Source: Draconibacterium sp. (lineage in GTDB: Bacteria; Bacteroidota; Bacteroidia; Bacteroidales; Prolixibacteraceae). From it: a DNA stretch of 15,244 nt. Every line of letters starts with the position of its first letter. The first letter of the stretch is position 1. Positions 7,464 to 14,499 of the stretch are shown one piece after another. The stretch covers positions 1 through 15,244 of the forward strand of contig JAUVDE010000029.1 in assembly GCA_030595485.1 (NCBI GenBank), in the 5' to 3' direction. Position numbers and translations under genes: made by a program. Below the pieces are notes generated by a model that ran no database searches, was not told the origin of the DNA, and saw only the letters and a program-made list of their open reading frames with translations.

Positions 7464-7485
7464 ATCGTATAATTTTCTAGCCACT

Positions 7486-7493
7486 CAAACATA
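7486..7493 (-). promoter_or_regulatory. Candidate -7 promoter element for the adenosyltransferase gene
   Basis: The minus strand reads TATGTTTG, a perfect TAnnTTTG match, 22 bases upstream of the ATG at 7463. An ATTG at 7518-7515 lies at a 21-base spacing and may be a weak -33 box. The position decides the start codon in favour of ATG 7463. Confidence 0.55.
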
Positions 7494-7495
7494 AA

Positions 7496-7526
7496 AATTC
7501 CCGATAAGTTTAACCAATCGGGAATT
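7496..7526 (-). terminator. Intrinsic terminator of the ABC ATPase gene
   Basis: A perfect 10-bp stem, AATTCCCGAT (7496-7505) with ATCGGGAATT (7517-7526), has an 11-base loop and is followed on the minus strand by a short T-run (TTTTT). It lies 28 bases after the ABC gene stop and just upstream of the adenosyltransferase promoter, so it separates the two units. Confidence 0.75.
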
Positions 7527-7554
7527 CAAAATCAATTTTATCTCGTTGGCTTAT

Positions 7555-8256
7555 TTAATAAACCGGGTTTTCATTTATTATATCCGATTCCACCTCGCCA
7601 TCTTTTAAACGAATTATACGATGAGCGTGCTTGGCTATATTCTCTTCGTGTGTAACCATAAGCAAAGTATTCCCTTTTTTATGAATCTCAGCAAAAAGTT
7701 GCATAATCTCCTCCGAAATTTTAGAATCGAGGTTACCGGTTGGCTCATCGGCAAGTAACAATGCCGGATTGTTAACCAAAGCGCGCGCAATGGCTACACG
7801 TTGGCGTTGTCCACCCGAAAGTTCATTGGGACGGTGATCCATACGATCGTCCAAACCAACATCGGTAAGTGTTTCTTCCGCACGTACTTTGCGTTCCGTT
7901 TTTCGAACTCCGGAATAAACTAAAGGCAACATTACATTCTCTAAGGCAGTATTTCTTGGTAATAGATTAAAAACCTGAAATATAAAACCAATGTCAGAAT
8001 TTCGAATCTCGGCTAAACGATCATCCGACAAACGACTTACATCTTTACCATTTAAAATATATTGACCACTGGTAGGTGTATCCAGGCATCCAATTATGTT
8101 CATTAAAGTAGATTTACCTGAACCGGAAGCACCCATAATGGCAACATATTCTCCTTTGAAAATATCGATGCTTATGTTCCGAATAGCCTTAACCACTTGT
8201 GTTCCTACTTTGTAGTGTCTCTTTATGTCTCTAATTTCAATAATCTTTTCCTTCAT
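7555..8256 (-). CDS. MacB/LolD-type ABC transporter ATP-binding protein
   Basis: A 233-residue ABC ATPase of the MacB/LolD/FtsE-like class (type VII, mechanotransmission exporters). All motifs are present: Walker A GASGSGKST (42-50), Q-loop Q94, signature LSGGQ (146-150), Walker B LLLADEP (166-172), D-loop NLDS (175-178) and H-loop H203. The family-typical 'IIGCLDTPTSG' and 'VFNLLPRNTALENVMLPL' segments are also seen. The usual partner is a four-helix permease with a large periplasmic domain, often with a periplasmic adaptor (MacA-like). No permease lies beside it here: upstream is an intergenic region and recG on the other strand, and downstream is a terminator. The substrate is therefore unknown; the permease must be elsewhere. 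Start at the ATG at 8256. Confidence 0.92.
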   Translation of the reverse strand: MKEKIIEIRDIKRHYKVGTQVVKAIRNISIDIFKGEYVAIMGASGSGKSTLMNIIGCLDTPTSGQYILNGKDVSRLSDDRLAEIRNSDIGFIFQVFNLLPRNTALENVMLPLVYSGVRKTERKVRAEETLTDVGLDDRMDHRPNELSGGQRQRVAIARALVNNPALLLADEPTGNLDSKISEEIMQLFAEIHKKGNTLLMVTHEENIAKHAHRIIRLKDGEVESDIINENPVY

Positions 8257-8381
8257 GCTTATTATTTTGAAATTGGTAGCTTGTTTTTGATTTTGTTACA
8301 ATATTTCGAAACAGAAATTTCACTAAAGATATTTCTTTCCGTTTACATTAAATTTATTTCTAACTATTTTTAAGGTTTGTT

Positions 8382-8396
8382 ATCATAAAATATGAT
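8382..8396. repeat. Short inverted repeat in the ABC/recG divergent region
   Basis: ATCATA-AAA-TATGAT is a perfect 6-bp inverted repeat with a 3-base centre. It lies about 125 bases upstream of the ABC gene and 100 bases upstream of recG. It could be an operator for either gene or a chance A+T-rich palindrome. Confidence 0.3.
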
Positions 8397-8463
8397 TCGT
8401 GTTAGAACAAAAACCATACCTATTTAACTAAATCTTTCGTTAATTATTTCATCGTACAATTAC

Positions 8464-8492
8464 TTTGTATAAAAAGTGATTAATTATATTTG
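8464..8492 (+). promoter_or_regulatory. Candidate promoter of recG, abutting its ATG
   Basis: TTTG (8464-8467) and TATATTTG (8485-8492), 17 bases apart, match both parts of the Bacteroidota consensus (TTTG / TAnnTTTG). The -7 box ends only 4 bases before the ATG at 8497. The transcript may therefore start at or next to the ATG and be leaderless. Confidence 0.6.
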
Positions 8493-8496
8493 CCAG

Positions 8497-10599
8497 ATGT
8501 CTAGTTTTCTCGATCAGGAAATAAAGTTCTTACCCGGTGTTGGTCCTAAACGCGCCGATATTTTGAAGCATGAACTGAAGATTAAAACCTTTGGTGACCT
8601 GATTCATTATTATCCCTACAAATACATCGATAGAACCAAGTATTATAAGATATCGGAAATACATGCGCAAATGCCCTACATACAAGTTAAAGGTGTTATA
8701 CGGGCTATTGAGACCATTGGTGCCGGTGCAAAACAAAGGTTGTCAGCACGTTTTTACGACGAAACAGGAAGTATTGAACTGGTGTGGTTTAGGGCAATTA
8801 AATGGCAAAAGGAAAATCTGAGGATTAATAAAGCATACACGGTTTTTGGTAAACCGGCTCTTTTTGGCGGGAAAATAAGTGTCGTACATCCCGACCTCGA
8901 AACCGAAGAAGAAAAACAGTTAAAACCATCGGGGCTTTTTCAGGGGCATTATAATACCTCTGAGAAAATGAAAAAGAATTTCCTGAATTCGAAAGCTATT
9001 AATAAAATCCAACTGACTTTACTCAGTTTGGCCAAAGGAAAAATTAGAGAAACGCTTCCACCTCAATTGCTGGTAAACATGAAACTAATGCCCCTTGAGA
9101 AAGCATTAACAGCTATTCATAAACCAGAAACTACGGTAGATTTAAAGAATGCAACTTTCCGCCTAAAGTTTGAGGAGTTGTTTTTCATTCAGCTTAAAAT
9201 ACTTGCCTTAAAACACAGTCGAAATAAAAAGTTTAAGGGATTTCATTTTGAAAAGGTTGGTTATAACTTTAATAAATTTTACGATCATTTTTTGCCCTTT
9301 GAGCTTACCGGAGCACAAAAAAAGGTAATTAAGGAAATTCGTGGTGATGTTAACCGAAGCTCACAAATGAACCGTTTATTGCAAGGCGATGTGGGCAGTG
9401 GCAAAACACTGGTTGCTTTAATGACCATGCTTTTAGCCATGGATAATGGGTATCAAAGTTGTTTAATGGCTCCAACTGAAATTCTGGCCCAGCAACATTT
9501 TCAATCTATTTCGAAGTTTTTATTGGAAATGAATATTAATGTTGGGCTACTCACCGGATCGACAAAAGTAAAAGCACGACGGATGATTCATGCCGCCTTA
9601 CAATCGGGTGAAATGCAAATTATTATAGGAACGCATGCATTAATTGAAGACACCGTACAGTTTACGAAGTTAGGTCTGGTGGTGGTTGACGAGCAGCATC
9701 GTTTTGGTGTGGCTCAACGTGCAAAACTTTGGAAGAAAAATGATTTAATTCCACCTCATATTTTAGTGATGACGGCCACACCAATTCCGCGAACATTGGC
9801 CATGACCGTTTATGGCGATTTAGATGTTTCGGTTATTGATGAATTACCACCGGGTAGAAAGCCAATTCAAACCATGCATTTCTATGAGAATAGAAGAAAT
9901 CAGCTGAATAATTTTATGCAGCAACAAATTGAAAAAGGCACGCAAATTTACATTGTTTATCCTCTAATTTCGGAGTCGGAAAAAATGGATTTAAAGAATG
10001 TTGAAGAGGGTTTTCGGCAGTTAACTGAAACCTTTCCCGATTATAAAATAAGTATGGTACATGGCAAAATGAAACCCGCCATTAAAGAAAATGCCATGCA
10101 GACTTTTAAGCGTGGTGAAACTCAAATTATGGTTGCAACTACCGTAATTGAAGTAGGTGTTGATGTACCGAATGCTGCGGTTATGGTAATTGAAAGTGCC
10201 GAACGGTTTGGTTTGTCGCAACTTCACCAATTGCGTGGCCGCGTTGGGCGAGGCGCCCAACAATCGTATTGCATTTTAATGTCTTCGTACAAAATAGGGA
10301 CCGAAAGTCGTAAACGTTTGGAAACAATGGTACGCACTACTGATGGTTTTGAGATTGCAGAAGTTGACATGAAATTACGTGGCCCCGGCGACATGGAAGG
10401 AACCCAGCAAAGTGGCATAGGTTTCGACTTGAAAATTGCCAATTTAAGTAAGGACGGAGAAATACTTCAGCTGGCTAGAAATGTTGCCAATGACATTTTG
10501 AATGATGATCCTTTTTTGCAAAAAGAAGAGAATCAATTACTACTTCGGAATTTGCTTTCATCAAAAGATACTAGCTTTGATTGGAGCTCGATTAGCTAA
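8497..10599 (+). CDS. recG: ATP-dependent DNA helicase RecG
   Basis: A 700-residue RecG, the branched-DNA helicase that rescues stalled replication forks and works on recombination intermediates. The N-terminal wedge/OB region includes 'LPGVGPKRADIL' near residue 12 and 'YPYKYIDRTKYY'. The helicase core has Walker A GDVGSGKT (297-304), DEQH box (398-401), 'MTATPIPRTLAMTVYGDLD', motif V-like 'TTVIEVGVDVPNA' and motif VI 'QLRGRVGRG'. The C-terminal 'RGPGDMEGTQQSG' hook is also present. Length fits the family. The frame is open back to a GTG at 8476, but that codon lies inside the candidate promoter. The ATG at 8497 (MSSFLDQEIKFLPG) gives the N-terminus usual for Bacteroidota RecG. The gene stands alone and converges on the aminotransferase gene, whose stop is 11 bases away. 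Confidence 0.97.
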   Translation: MSSFLDQEIKFLPGVGPKRADILKHELKIKTFGDLIHYYPYKYIDRTKYYKISEIHAQMPYIQVKGVIRAIETIGAGAKQRLSARFYDETGSIELVWFRAIKWQKENLRINKAYTVFGKPALFGGKISVVHPDLETEEEKQLKPSGLFQGHYNTSEKMKKNFLNSKAINKIQLTLLSLAKGKIRETLPPQLLVNMKLMPLEKALTAIHKPETTVDLKNATFRLKFEELFFIQLKILALKHSRNKKFKGFHFEKVGYNFNKFYDHFLPFELTGAQKKVIKEIRGDVNRSSQMNRLLQGDVGSGKTLVALMTMLLAMDNGYQSCLMAPTEILAQQHFQSISKFLLEMNINVGLLTGSTKVKARRMIHAALQSGEMQIIIGTHALIEDTVQFTKLGLVVVDEQHRFGVAQRAKLWKKNDLIPPHILVMTATPIPRTLAMTVYGDLDVSVIDELPPGRKPIQTMHFYENRRNQLNNFMQQQIEKGTQIYIVYPLISESEKMDLKNVEEGFRQLTETFPDYKISMVHGKMKPAIKENAMQTFKRGETQIMVATTVIEVGVDVPNAAVMVIESAERFGLSQLHQLRGRVGRGAQQSYCILMSSYKIGTESRKRLETMVRTTDGFEIAEVDMKLRGPGDMEGTQQSGIGFDLKIANLSKDGEILQLARNVANDILNDDPFLQKEENQLLLRNLLSSKDTSFDWSSIS

Positions 10600-10613
10600 A
10601 CTTATTTTAGCTA
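10593..10613. terminator. Hairpin containing both stop codons of convergent genes
   Basis: TAGCTAAA (10593-10600) and TTTAGCTA (10606-10613) form a perfect 8-bp stem with a 5-base loop. The recG stop (TAA at 10597-10599) is in one arm and the aminotransferase stop (TAG, 10613-10611) is in the other. It is A+T-rich and has no T-run, so it is a weak terminator candidate at best. Confidence 0.4.
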
Positions 10614-11450
10614 CGGAATCATTTCAAAAAACTTTTCTTGAATAAGCTTCGTTACTTTGCCTGGCTTTCTTTCTCCAATTTCGATATTATCAACTTGTAC
10701 AACCGGTGTTATTTCACTTCCAGTTCCTGAAATAAAAATTTCATCCATTTCCAATAACTCTTCTTTCGTAAAAAGTCGTTCTTCAACTTTAATATTATTG
10801 GCGGCACAAATTTCCAGAACTACTTTACGCGTAATACCCGGTAATATTAAATTCGAAAGTGGATGGGTAATCAATACCCCATTTTTAACGGCACACACAC
10901 TCGAATGTGTGGCTTCGGTTACATATCCATCACGAACCAAAATACACTCACCTGCTCCTTCTTCAACGGCCTTATTATAAAGCATTGTATTAGGTAGAAG
11001 CGACACTGATTTAATATCGCAACGATGCCAGCGAATATCATCGGCCGAAATCACTTTTATTCCTTTTTCTAAATTCTCAGTATTCGAAACCAAATCGGTT
11101 GTAAAAGCATAAACAGTTGGTGTAATATCTTTTGGGAAATGATGTACACGTGTATCTGCGCCTCGTGTTATTTGCAAATATATACCGGCCTGCTGATTCA
11201 GTTTGCTATTTCTCGAAAGCAATACATTAAAAACAGCTTCCAGTTGATTGGTTTGGGTATAGTTAATTCCTATTTCAGCTAGACTTCTATTTAAACGTTC
11301 TATGTGGTCCTGATAACGAAAAGCCTTAGCATTGTAATATTTTACCACTTCGTAAACACCATCAGCAAAAATAAACCCACGGTCGTTTGGCGATATTTTA
11401 GCTTCGTCTTTTGCAATAAATTCCCCGTTTAAATATACTGTTTCACCCAT
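10611..11450 (-). CDS. dat: D-amino acid aminotransferase (class IV PLP enzyme)
   Basis: A 279-residue fold-type IV PLP aminotransferase that swaps amino groups between D-amino acids and 2-oxo acids, supplying D-alanine and D-glutamate for peptidoglycan (EC 2.6.1.21). The Schiff-base lysine is K147 in 'CDIKSVSLLPN', and the PLP glutamate is E179 in 'GYVTEATHS'. The carboxylate-trap residues of Bacillus D-amino acid transaminase (Y31, R98, H100) appear as Y33 (DGVYEV), R101 and H103 (TRVHHFP). They favour this enzyme over branched-chain aminotransferase (IlvE) or aminodeoxychorismate lyase (PabC). The start is the ATG at 11450. No partner gene is close; the adjacent cold-shock gene upstream ends at its own terminator. 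Confidence 0.88.
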   Translation of the reverse strand: MGETVYLNGEFIAKDEAKISPNDRGFIFADGVYEVVKYYNAKAFRYQDHIERLNRSLAEIGINYTQTNQLEAVFNVLLSRNSKLNQQAGIYLQITRGADTRVHHFPKDITPTVYAFTTDLVSNTENLEKGIKVISADDIRWHRCDIKSVSLLPNTMLYNKAVEEGAGECILVRDGYVTEATHSSVCAVKNGVLITHPLSNLILPGITRKVVLEICAANNIKVEERLFTKEELLEMDEIFISGTGSEITPVVQVDNIEIGERKPGKVTKLIQEKFFEMIP

Positions 11451-11498
11451 CGAAATAAATTTTTGGTAATCGAAAATAGAACTAAAATTTTGAAAAAA

Positions 11499-11527
11499 AA
11501 AAGGAACTCATTAAATGAATTCCTTTT
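11499..11527 (-). terminator. Intrinsic terminator of the RRM/cold-shock operon
   Basis: On the minus strand a stem AAAAGGAA/TTCCTTTT (11527-11520 with 11506-11499), one mismatch, then ATGA/TCAT around a TTA loop, runs into a run of ten T. It starts 13 bases after the cold-shock stop codon. Confidence 0.8.
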
Positions 11528-11540
11528 CTATATATAGATG

Positions 11541-11735
11541 TTATCTTGCTTCGACATCTACGGCTACCGGACCCTTGTCGCTGTCTTTGATCTCAAATTC
11601 AACGGCTTGATCTGCTTCAAGTGAAAAAACATTGTCTTTCACCCCGGAACGATGAACAAAGTAATCTTTGCCGTCTTCAGACTGGATAAATCCAAATCCT
11701 TTGACTGTATCGTACCATTTAACGGTACCTTTCAT
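11541..11735 (-). CDS. Cold-shock domain protein (CspA family)
   Basis: A 64-residue single cold-shock-domain protein that binds single-stranded RNA and DNA and melts mRNA structure. RNP1 is KGFGFI (12-17) and RNP2 is YFVHRS (25-30); the start MKGTVKWYDTVKGFGF is the family norm. The frame stays open 78 bases further upstream to a GTG at 11813, but that extension is only the upstream gene's Gly repeat read in another frame (a Val/Ala-rich string), so the ATG at 11735 is right. The stop of the RRM gene is one base before this ATG (TAG-T-ATG), so the two genes are very likely translationally coupled. The gene ends at a clear terminator. Confidence 0.95.
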   Translation of the reverse strand: MKGTVKWYDTVKGFGFIQSEDGKDYFVHRSGVKDNVFSLEADQAVEFEIKDSDKGPVAVDVEAR

Positions 11736-11736
11736 A

Positions 11737-12060
11737 CTAGTAACGTTCTCTACGTTGGTAGCCACCGCCACCGCCACCACGACGATCACCACCACCGCCA
11801 CCACGACGGTCACCTTCTTCGCGAGGTTTAGACTCGTTTACTTTAATATTACGTCCACCAACTTCAGCGTTGTTCAATTCTTGAATAGCTTTGTTTGCTT
11901 CTTCTGCACTTTCCATTTCGATGAAACCGAAACCTTTACTTCTTCCAGTAAATTTGTCAGAAATAATTTTTGAAGATGCTACTTCACCATACTCTTCGAA
12001 GATTTCTCTTAAATCCTCTTCGCCTAAATTGAAAGGCAAATTTCCAATGTAAATGTTCAT
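11737..12060 (-). CDS. RRM RNA-binding protein with Gly/Arg-rich tail
   Basis: A 107-residue protein with one RNA recognition motif (about 1-78): RNP2 IYIGNL (3-8) and RNP1 KGFGFIEM (42-49). A tail follows made of two GDRRGGGGG-like units and ending in QRRERY (101-107). It resembles the short RRM proteins common in Bacteroidota (RbpB-like) and cyanobacteria, which bind single-stranded RNA and are thought to act on mRNA or small RNAs in these Hfq-poor bacteria. The gene is the first of a two-gene unit with the cold-shock gene. It sits behind a leader of about 250 bases, so post-transcriptional or cold control is plausible. The tail DNA holds a 24-base tandem repeat. Confidence 0.93.
   Translation of the reverse strand: MNIYIGNLPFNLGEEDLREIFEEYGEVASSKIISDKFTGRSKGFGFIEMESAEEANKAIQELNNAEVGGRNIKVNESKPREEGDRRGGGGGDRRGGGGGGYQRRERY
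11764..11811 (-). repeat. Tandem repeat (2 x 24 bases) coding the Gly/Arg tail
   Basis: Two 24-base units of pattern GAYCGTCGTGGTGGCGGTGGYGGT, differing at two wobble positions, each code for DRRGGGGG. Such repeats can gain or lose units by slippage; each unit is eight codons, so changes stay in frame. Confidence 0.8.
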
Positions 12061-12314
12061 TTTATACTATATTAAAAAATTAATGTTTGCTTTAATATTG
12101 AAACCAACAGCGAACCATTCAAGATGGATTACTTCCAGTTGTTACTTGAATACTGCATAAAAGAAACTTAAATAGCGATTGAAATAACCTGAAAAAACAC
12201 AAGAGAGATGAACTGTCCGGTTTAAACTAAAAATCAATAAATAAAGACCAACTCGCTAATTACCAGACACTCAAAACGAAAAATTTCTATTTTTAGATCT
12301 AAAAATTAACGTTC
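12061..12314 (-). promoter_or_regulatory. Candidate long 5' leader of the RRM/cold-shock operon
   Basis: If the promoter at 12315-12349 is right, transcription starts near 12310 and the leader is about 250 nt before the ATG at 12060. No ORF of note lies in it. Long leaders are known for cspA-type genes of other bacteria, where they act as cold-sensitive RNA switches. The leader here is A+T-rich, with an 18-bp palindrome at its 5' end and an A+T-rich segment directly before the start codon. I cannot show a specific fold. Confidence 0.4.
12289..12306. repeat. 18-bp perfect palindrome near the predicted transcript start
   Basis: ATTTTTAGATCTAAAAAT is a perfect palindrome centred between 12297 and 12298, within the first 20 or so bases after the predicted start of the RRM/cold-shock transcript. 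It could be an operator for a dimeric repressor, or a 5'-end hairpin protecting the mRNA. Confidence 0.6.
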
Positions 12315-12349
12315 CAAAGGTATATTAATATTCTAATATACAAGACAAA
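12315..12349 (-). promoter_or_regulatory. Candidate promoter of the RRM/cold-shock operon
   Basis: On the minus strand TTTG (12349-12346), 23 bases, then TACCTTTG (12322-12315) match the Bacteroidota -33 and -7 elements. The spacing is at the long end. The start point would be near 12310. Confidence 0.5.
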
Positions 12350-12401
12350 AACATTTATATTTTACTTATTGTATTAACAAACAGATGTTTAAAGCTTTTG
12401 T

Positions 12402-13115
12402 TTATTCTGCAATCAGATCGCGGATAACCTGACTTGCCATAAAACATCCAAAAGCCGCTGGCATATAAGAGATTGTGCCAACAGTTGATTTTTTATTATT
12501 TCCTTCCTCAATGCGTACAGCTCTTTCGTCTATTAACTCGGAAGAAAAAACAACTTTTACTCCTTTTCTAATTCCCTGTTTTGATAGTAGTTTCCGAAGC
12601 TTTCGAGCCAATTTGCAATTGTACGATTTAGAAATATCGACAACCGCTATTTTCGAGGGGTCAAATTTTCCGCCTGCTCCCATCGAGCTAATTATAGGAA
12701 AGTTCAATTGAACCGATTGATAAATAAGAAACTGCTTTGGAGTTAAAGTATCTATGGCATCAACTACATAATCGAAATTAGCGCTTTTGAGTAATTCAAT
12801 CATTTTATAATCGCGGATAAAATCATTGATAACATTCAGTTGAATTTCAGGATTAATATCATGAAAACGATTAGCTAGAATATCGGCTTTGGGTAAACCA
12901 GTTGTACTTTTTAAGGCGGGTAACTGACGATTACGGTTTGTCTCCTCAACAACATCACCATCAACAATGGTCAAGCGTCCAACTCCAGCCCGACACAATT
13001 GTTCTGCCGTATAAGCTCCTACTCCACCCAATCCAACAATTAGTACATGCGCTGCTTTCAGCTTACCTAATTTTTCATCACCCAATAATAACTCAGTGCG
13101 GTCTAACCAACTCAT
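12402..13115 (-). CDS. tcdA: tRNA threonylcarbamoyladenosine dehydratase
   Basis: A 237-residue E1-like (ThiF/MoeB fold) enzyme, TcdA/CsdL, which uses ATP to dehydrate t6A at position 37 of ANN-decoding tRNAs to cyclic t6A (EC 6.1.-.-). Seen: the N-terminal 'DRTELLLGDEKLGKL' (5-19), the nucleotide loop VGLGGVG (27-33), 'VDGDVVEETNRNRQ' (51-64) with the ATP-contacting arginines, 'DAIDTLTPK' (119-127) and 'SSMGAGGKFDPSKI' further on. I prefer the ATG at 13115 (MSWLDRTE), although an in-frame TTG lies two codons upstream. The stop of the tatD-like gene is 9 bases upstream, so it is the last gene of an elbB-tatD-tcdA operon. No cysteine desulfurase partner (csdA/csdE) is visible. Confidence 0.93.
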   Translation of the reverse strand: MSWLDRTELLLGDEKLGKLKAAHVLIVGLGGVGAYTAEQLCRAGVGRLTIVDGDVVEETNRNRQLPALKSTTGLPKADILANRFHDINPEIQLNVINDFIRDYKMIELLKSANFDYVVDAIDTLTPKQFLIYQSVQLNFPIISSMGAGGKFDPSKIAVVDISKSYNCKLARKLRKLLSKQGIRKGVKVVFSSELIDERAVRIEEGNNKKSTVGTISYMPAAFGCFMASQVIRDLIAE

Positions 13116-13124
13116 AAACAAAAT

Positions 13125-13811
13125 CTATATTCTGGAACTTAGTGTTTTTTCAATTCGATTAAAATTATTCCAAATGGCATTTTTAAGCTCCTCGATACTT
13201 ATTCCTTTTAAAAGTGCTGCTTGCTTGTATATATCTTCAACTTTCCATTCTAACTCATCAGTTTCTAAAAAAAGCTTATCCAGCGGCAAATATTTAAATG
13301 AATTTATGACTTTAGTGTTATCTCGAAATAAATTTTTTCCATATGAAAACAAAAAACCCATATTTTCGAGCTGTTTGCTAACCTCCAAACCTCCATTGTA
13401 GGCATGTAAAATCCAAGGCATGGCAGGCTCCATCTTTTTTCTCAATTCAATAACTTCGTTATAAGCCTTAACACAATGAACAATCATTGGGCATTGGTAT
13501 TCTTCAGCCATGTATGCATGCGCTTCAAAAACTCTAAGTTGCTCAGCAAAGTCATTGTTTATTATTTTATCCAAGCCAGCTTCGCCCACCAAAATTACAT
13601 GGTCAAACTCCAAAGCCTCTTCTACCATTTGCAAGGCATTATTGTTTTCTTCTTTGGTGCTAATATGCCAGGGATGCAATCCAACCGAATAAAAATTTCG
13701 ACCAGTAAAAGCAGCAAAACCATCACCCGGATAAATATTTTGCACCGTAATGGTATCAGTCTCGTTTCGAAAAGGATGTGTGTGAATATCTATATATGAA
13801 ACTGTATTCAT
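13125..13811 (-). CDS. TatD-family metal-dependent hydrolase
   Basis: A 228-residue TIM-barrel metallohydrolase of the TatD family, which includes 3'-5' DNA/RNA exonucleases and deacylases such as DTD3. Metal ligands are H10 and H12 (DIHTHP), E77 (VGEAGLD), H112 (IVHC), H136 (LHAYNGG) and D185 (LETDE). 'SVGLHPWHI' (42-50) is also typical. It is a little shorter than the usual 255-265 residues, mainly because some loops are reduced, and all ligands are kept. It lies 14 bases after elbB and 9 bases before tcdA, so the three form one unit. Function in the operon is unknown. The link with tcdA may reflect a tRNA-related role, but that is inference. Confidence 0.9.
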   Translation of the reverse strand: MNTVSYIDIHTHPFRNETDTITVQNIYPGDGFAAFTGRNFYSVGLHPWHISTKEENNNALQMVEEALEFDHVILVGEAGLDKIINNDFAEQLRVFEAHAYMAEEYQCPMIVHCVKAYNEVIELRKKMEPAMPWILHAYNGGLEVSKQLENMGFLFSYGKNLFRDNTKVINSFKYLPLDKLFLETDELEWKVEDIYKQAALLKGISIEELKNAIWNNFNRIEKTLSSRI

Positions 13812-13825
13812 TTGTTTTCAGTGGT

Positions 13826-14473
13826 TTATGCCAATTCTAAAATTTTACCAATTACATTATTCGCACCGGTAGCAATTTGACTGATGGAAGCCTCAAGCAT
13901 ATAACATGGTGTTGTTATTACTTTGTACTTTTCGTCGTATACGATTTCGCCATGCGAAGTTTTTACATGTGTTGCACCAAGTGTTTCAATGGAATCAGCA
14001 GTTTCCTGATCTTGCCCAATGGTAACGCGTACATCGCCTAAAACTTTAGCTATTAAGGCTGGTGAAATACACAAAGCACCCACAGGTTTCTCTGCTACAA
14101 CCGTATTGCGAATTGCATTTTCTACATCTCTATTCACTTTGCACTCAGGTCCATCAAAAGCAAAAGTGCAAAGGTTTTTAGCTGCCCCAAATCCTCCGGG
14201 AAAAACAATCGCATCATAATTTGCAGCATTATATTCTGAAAGTGCTTTAATATTTCCGCGTGCAATTCGAGCTGCTTCAATCAAAACGTTACGCGTTTCG
14301 GCCATTTCTTCACCGGTAATATGATTCACTACATGTGCTTGATTTACATCGGGAGCAAAACATTGATATTCAGCTCCTTTTTGGTCAATTGCCAATAAAG
14401 TTAGCGTGGCTTCATGAATTTCTGATCCGTCGAAAACACCATTTCCGGCTAGTACAACTGCTATTTTTTTCAT
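13826..14473 (-). CDS. elbB: Isoprenoid biosynthesis glyoxalase ElbB (DJ-1/PfpI superfamily)
   Basis: A 215-residue GATase1-like protein matching ElbB: 'VVLAGNGVFDGSEIHEATLTL' -type start (6-26), 'APDVNQAHVVNHITGE' (40-55), 'VFPGGFGAAKNL' (90-101), 'GPECKVNRDV' (108-117) and the nucleophile elbow 'GALCISPAL' with C135. E. coli ElbB has glyoxalase activity on glyoxal and was linked to isoprenoid yield; the physiological job is not settled. It is first in the elbB-tatD-tcdA unit. A TAATTTTG box at 14507-14500, 26 bases upstream of the ATG, is the likely -7 promoter element. Confidence 0.93.
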   Translation of the reverse strand: MKKIAVVLAGNGVFDGSEIHEATLTLLAIDQKGAEYQCFAPDVNQAHVVNHITGEEMAETRNVLIEAARIARGNIKALSEYNAANYDAIVFPGGFGAAKNLCTFAFDGPECKVNRDVENAIRNTVVAEKPVGALCISPALIAKVLGDVRVTIGQDQETADSIETLGATHVKTSHGEIVYDEKYKVITTPCYMLEASISQIATGANNVIGKILELA

Positions 14474-14499
14474 ATTCCAGAATTTTACTATTTCTACGT

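Noticed and set aside
7464..7484. Seven-residue N-terminal extension of the adenosyltransferase from a GTG
   Set aside because: A promoter-like box at 7486-7493 would put the transcript start at or after this codon, and the family start fits ATG 7463.
11736..11813. Val/Ala-rich N-terminal extension of the cold-shock protein that looks like a membrane anchor
   Set aside because: It is the out-of-frame reading of the upstream gene's GGT repeat; the cold-shock domain starts exactly at the ATG at 11735.
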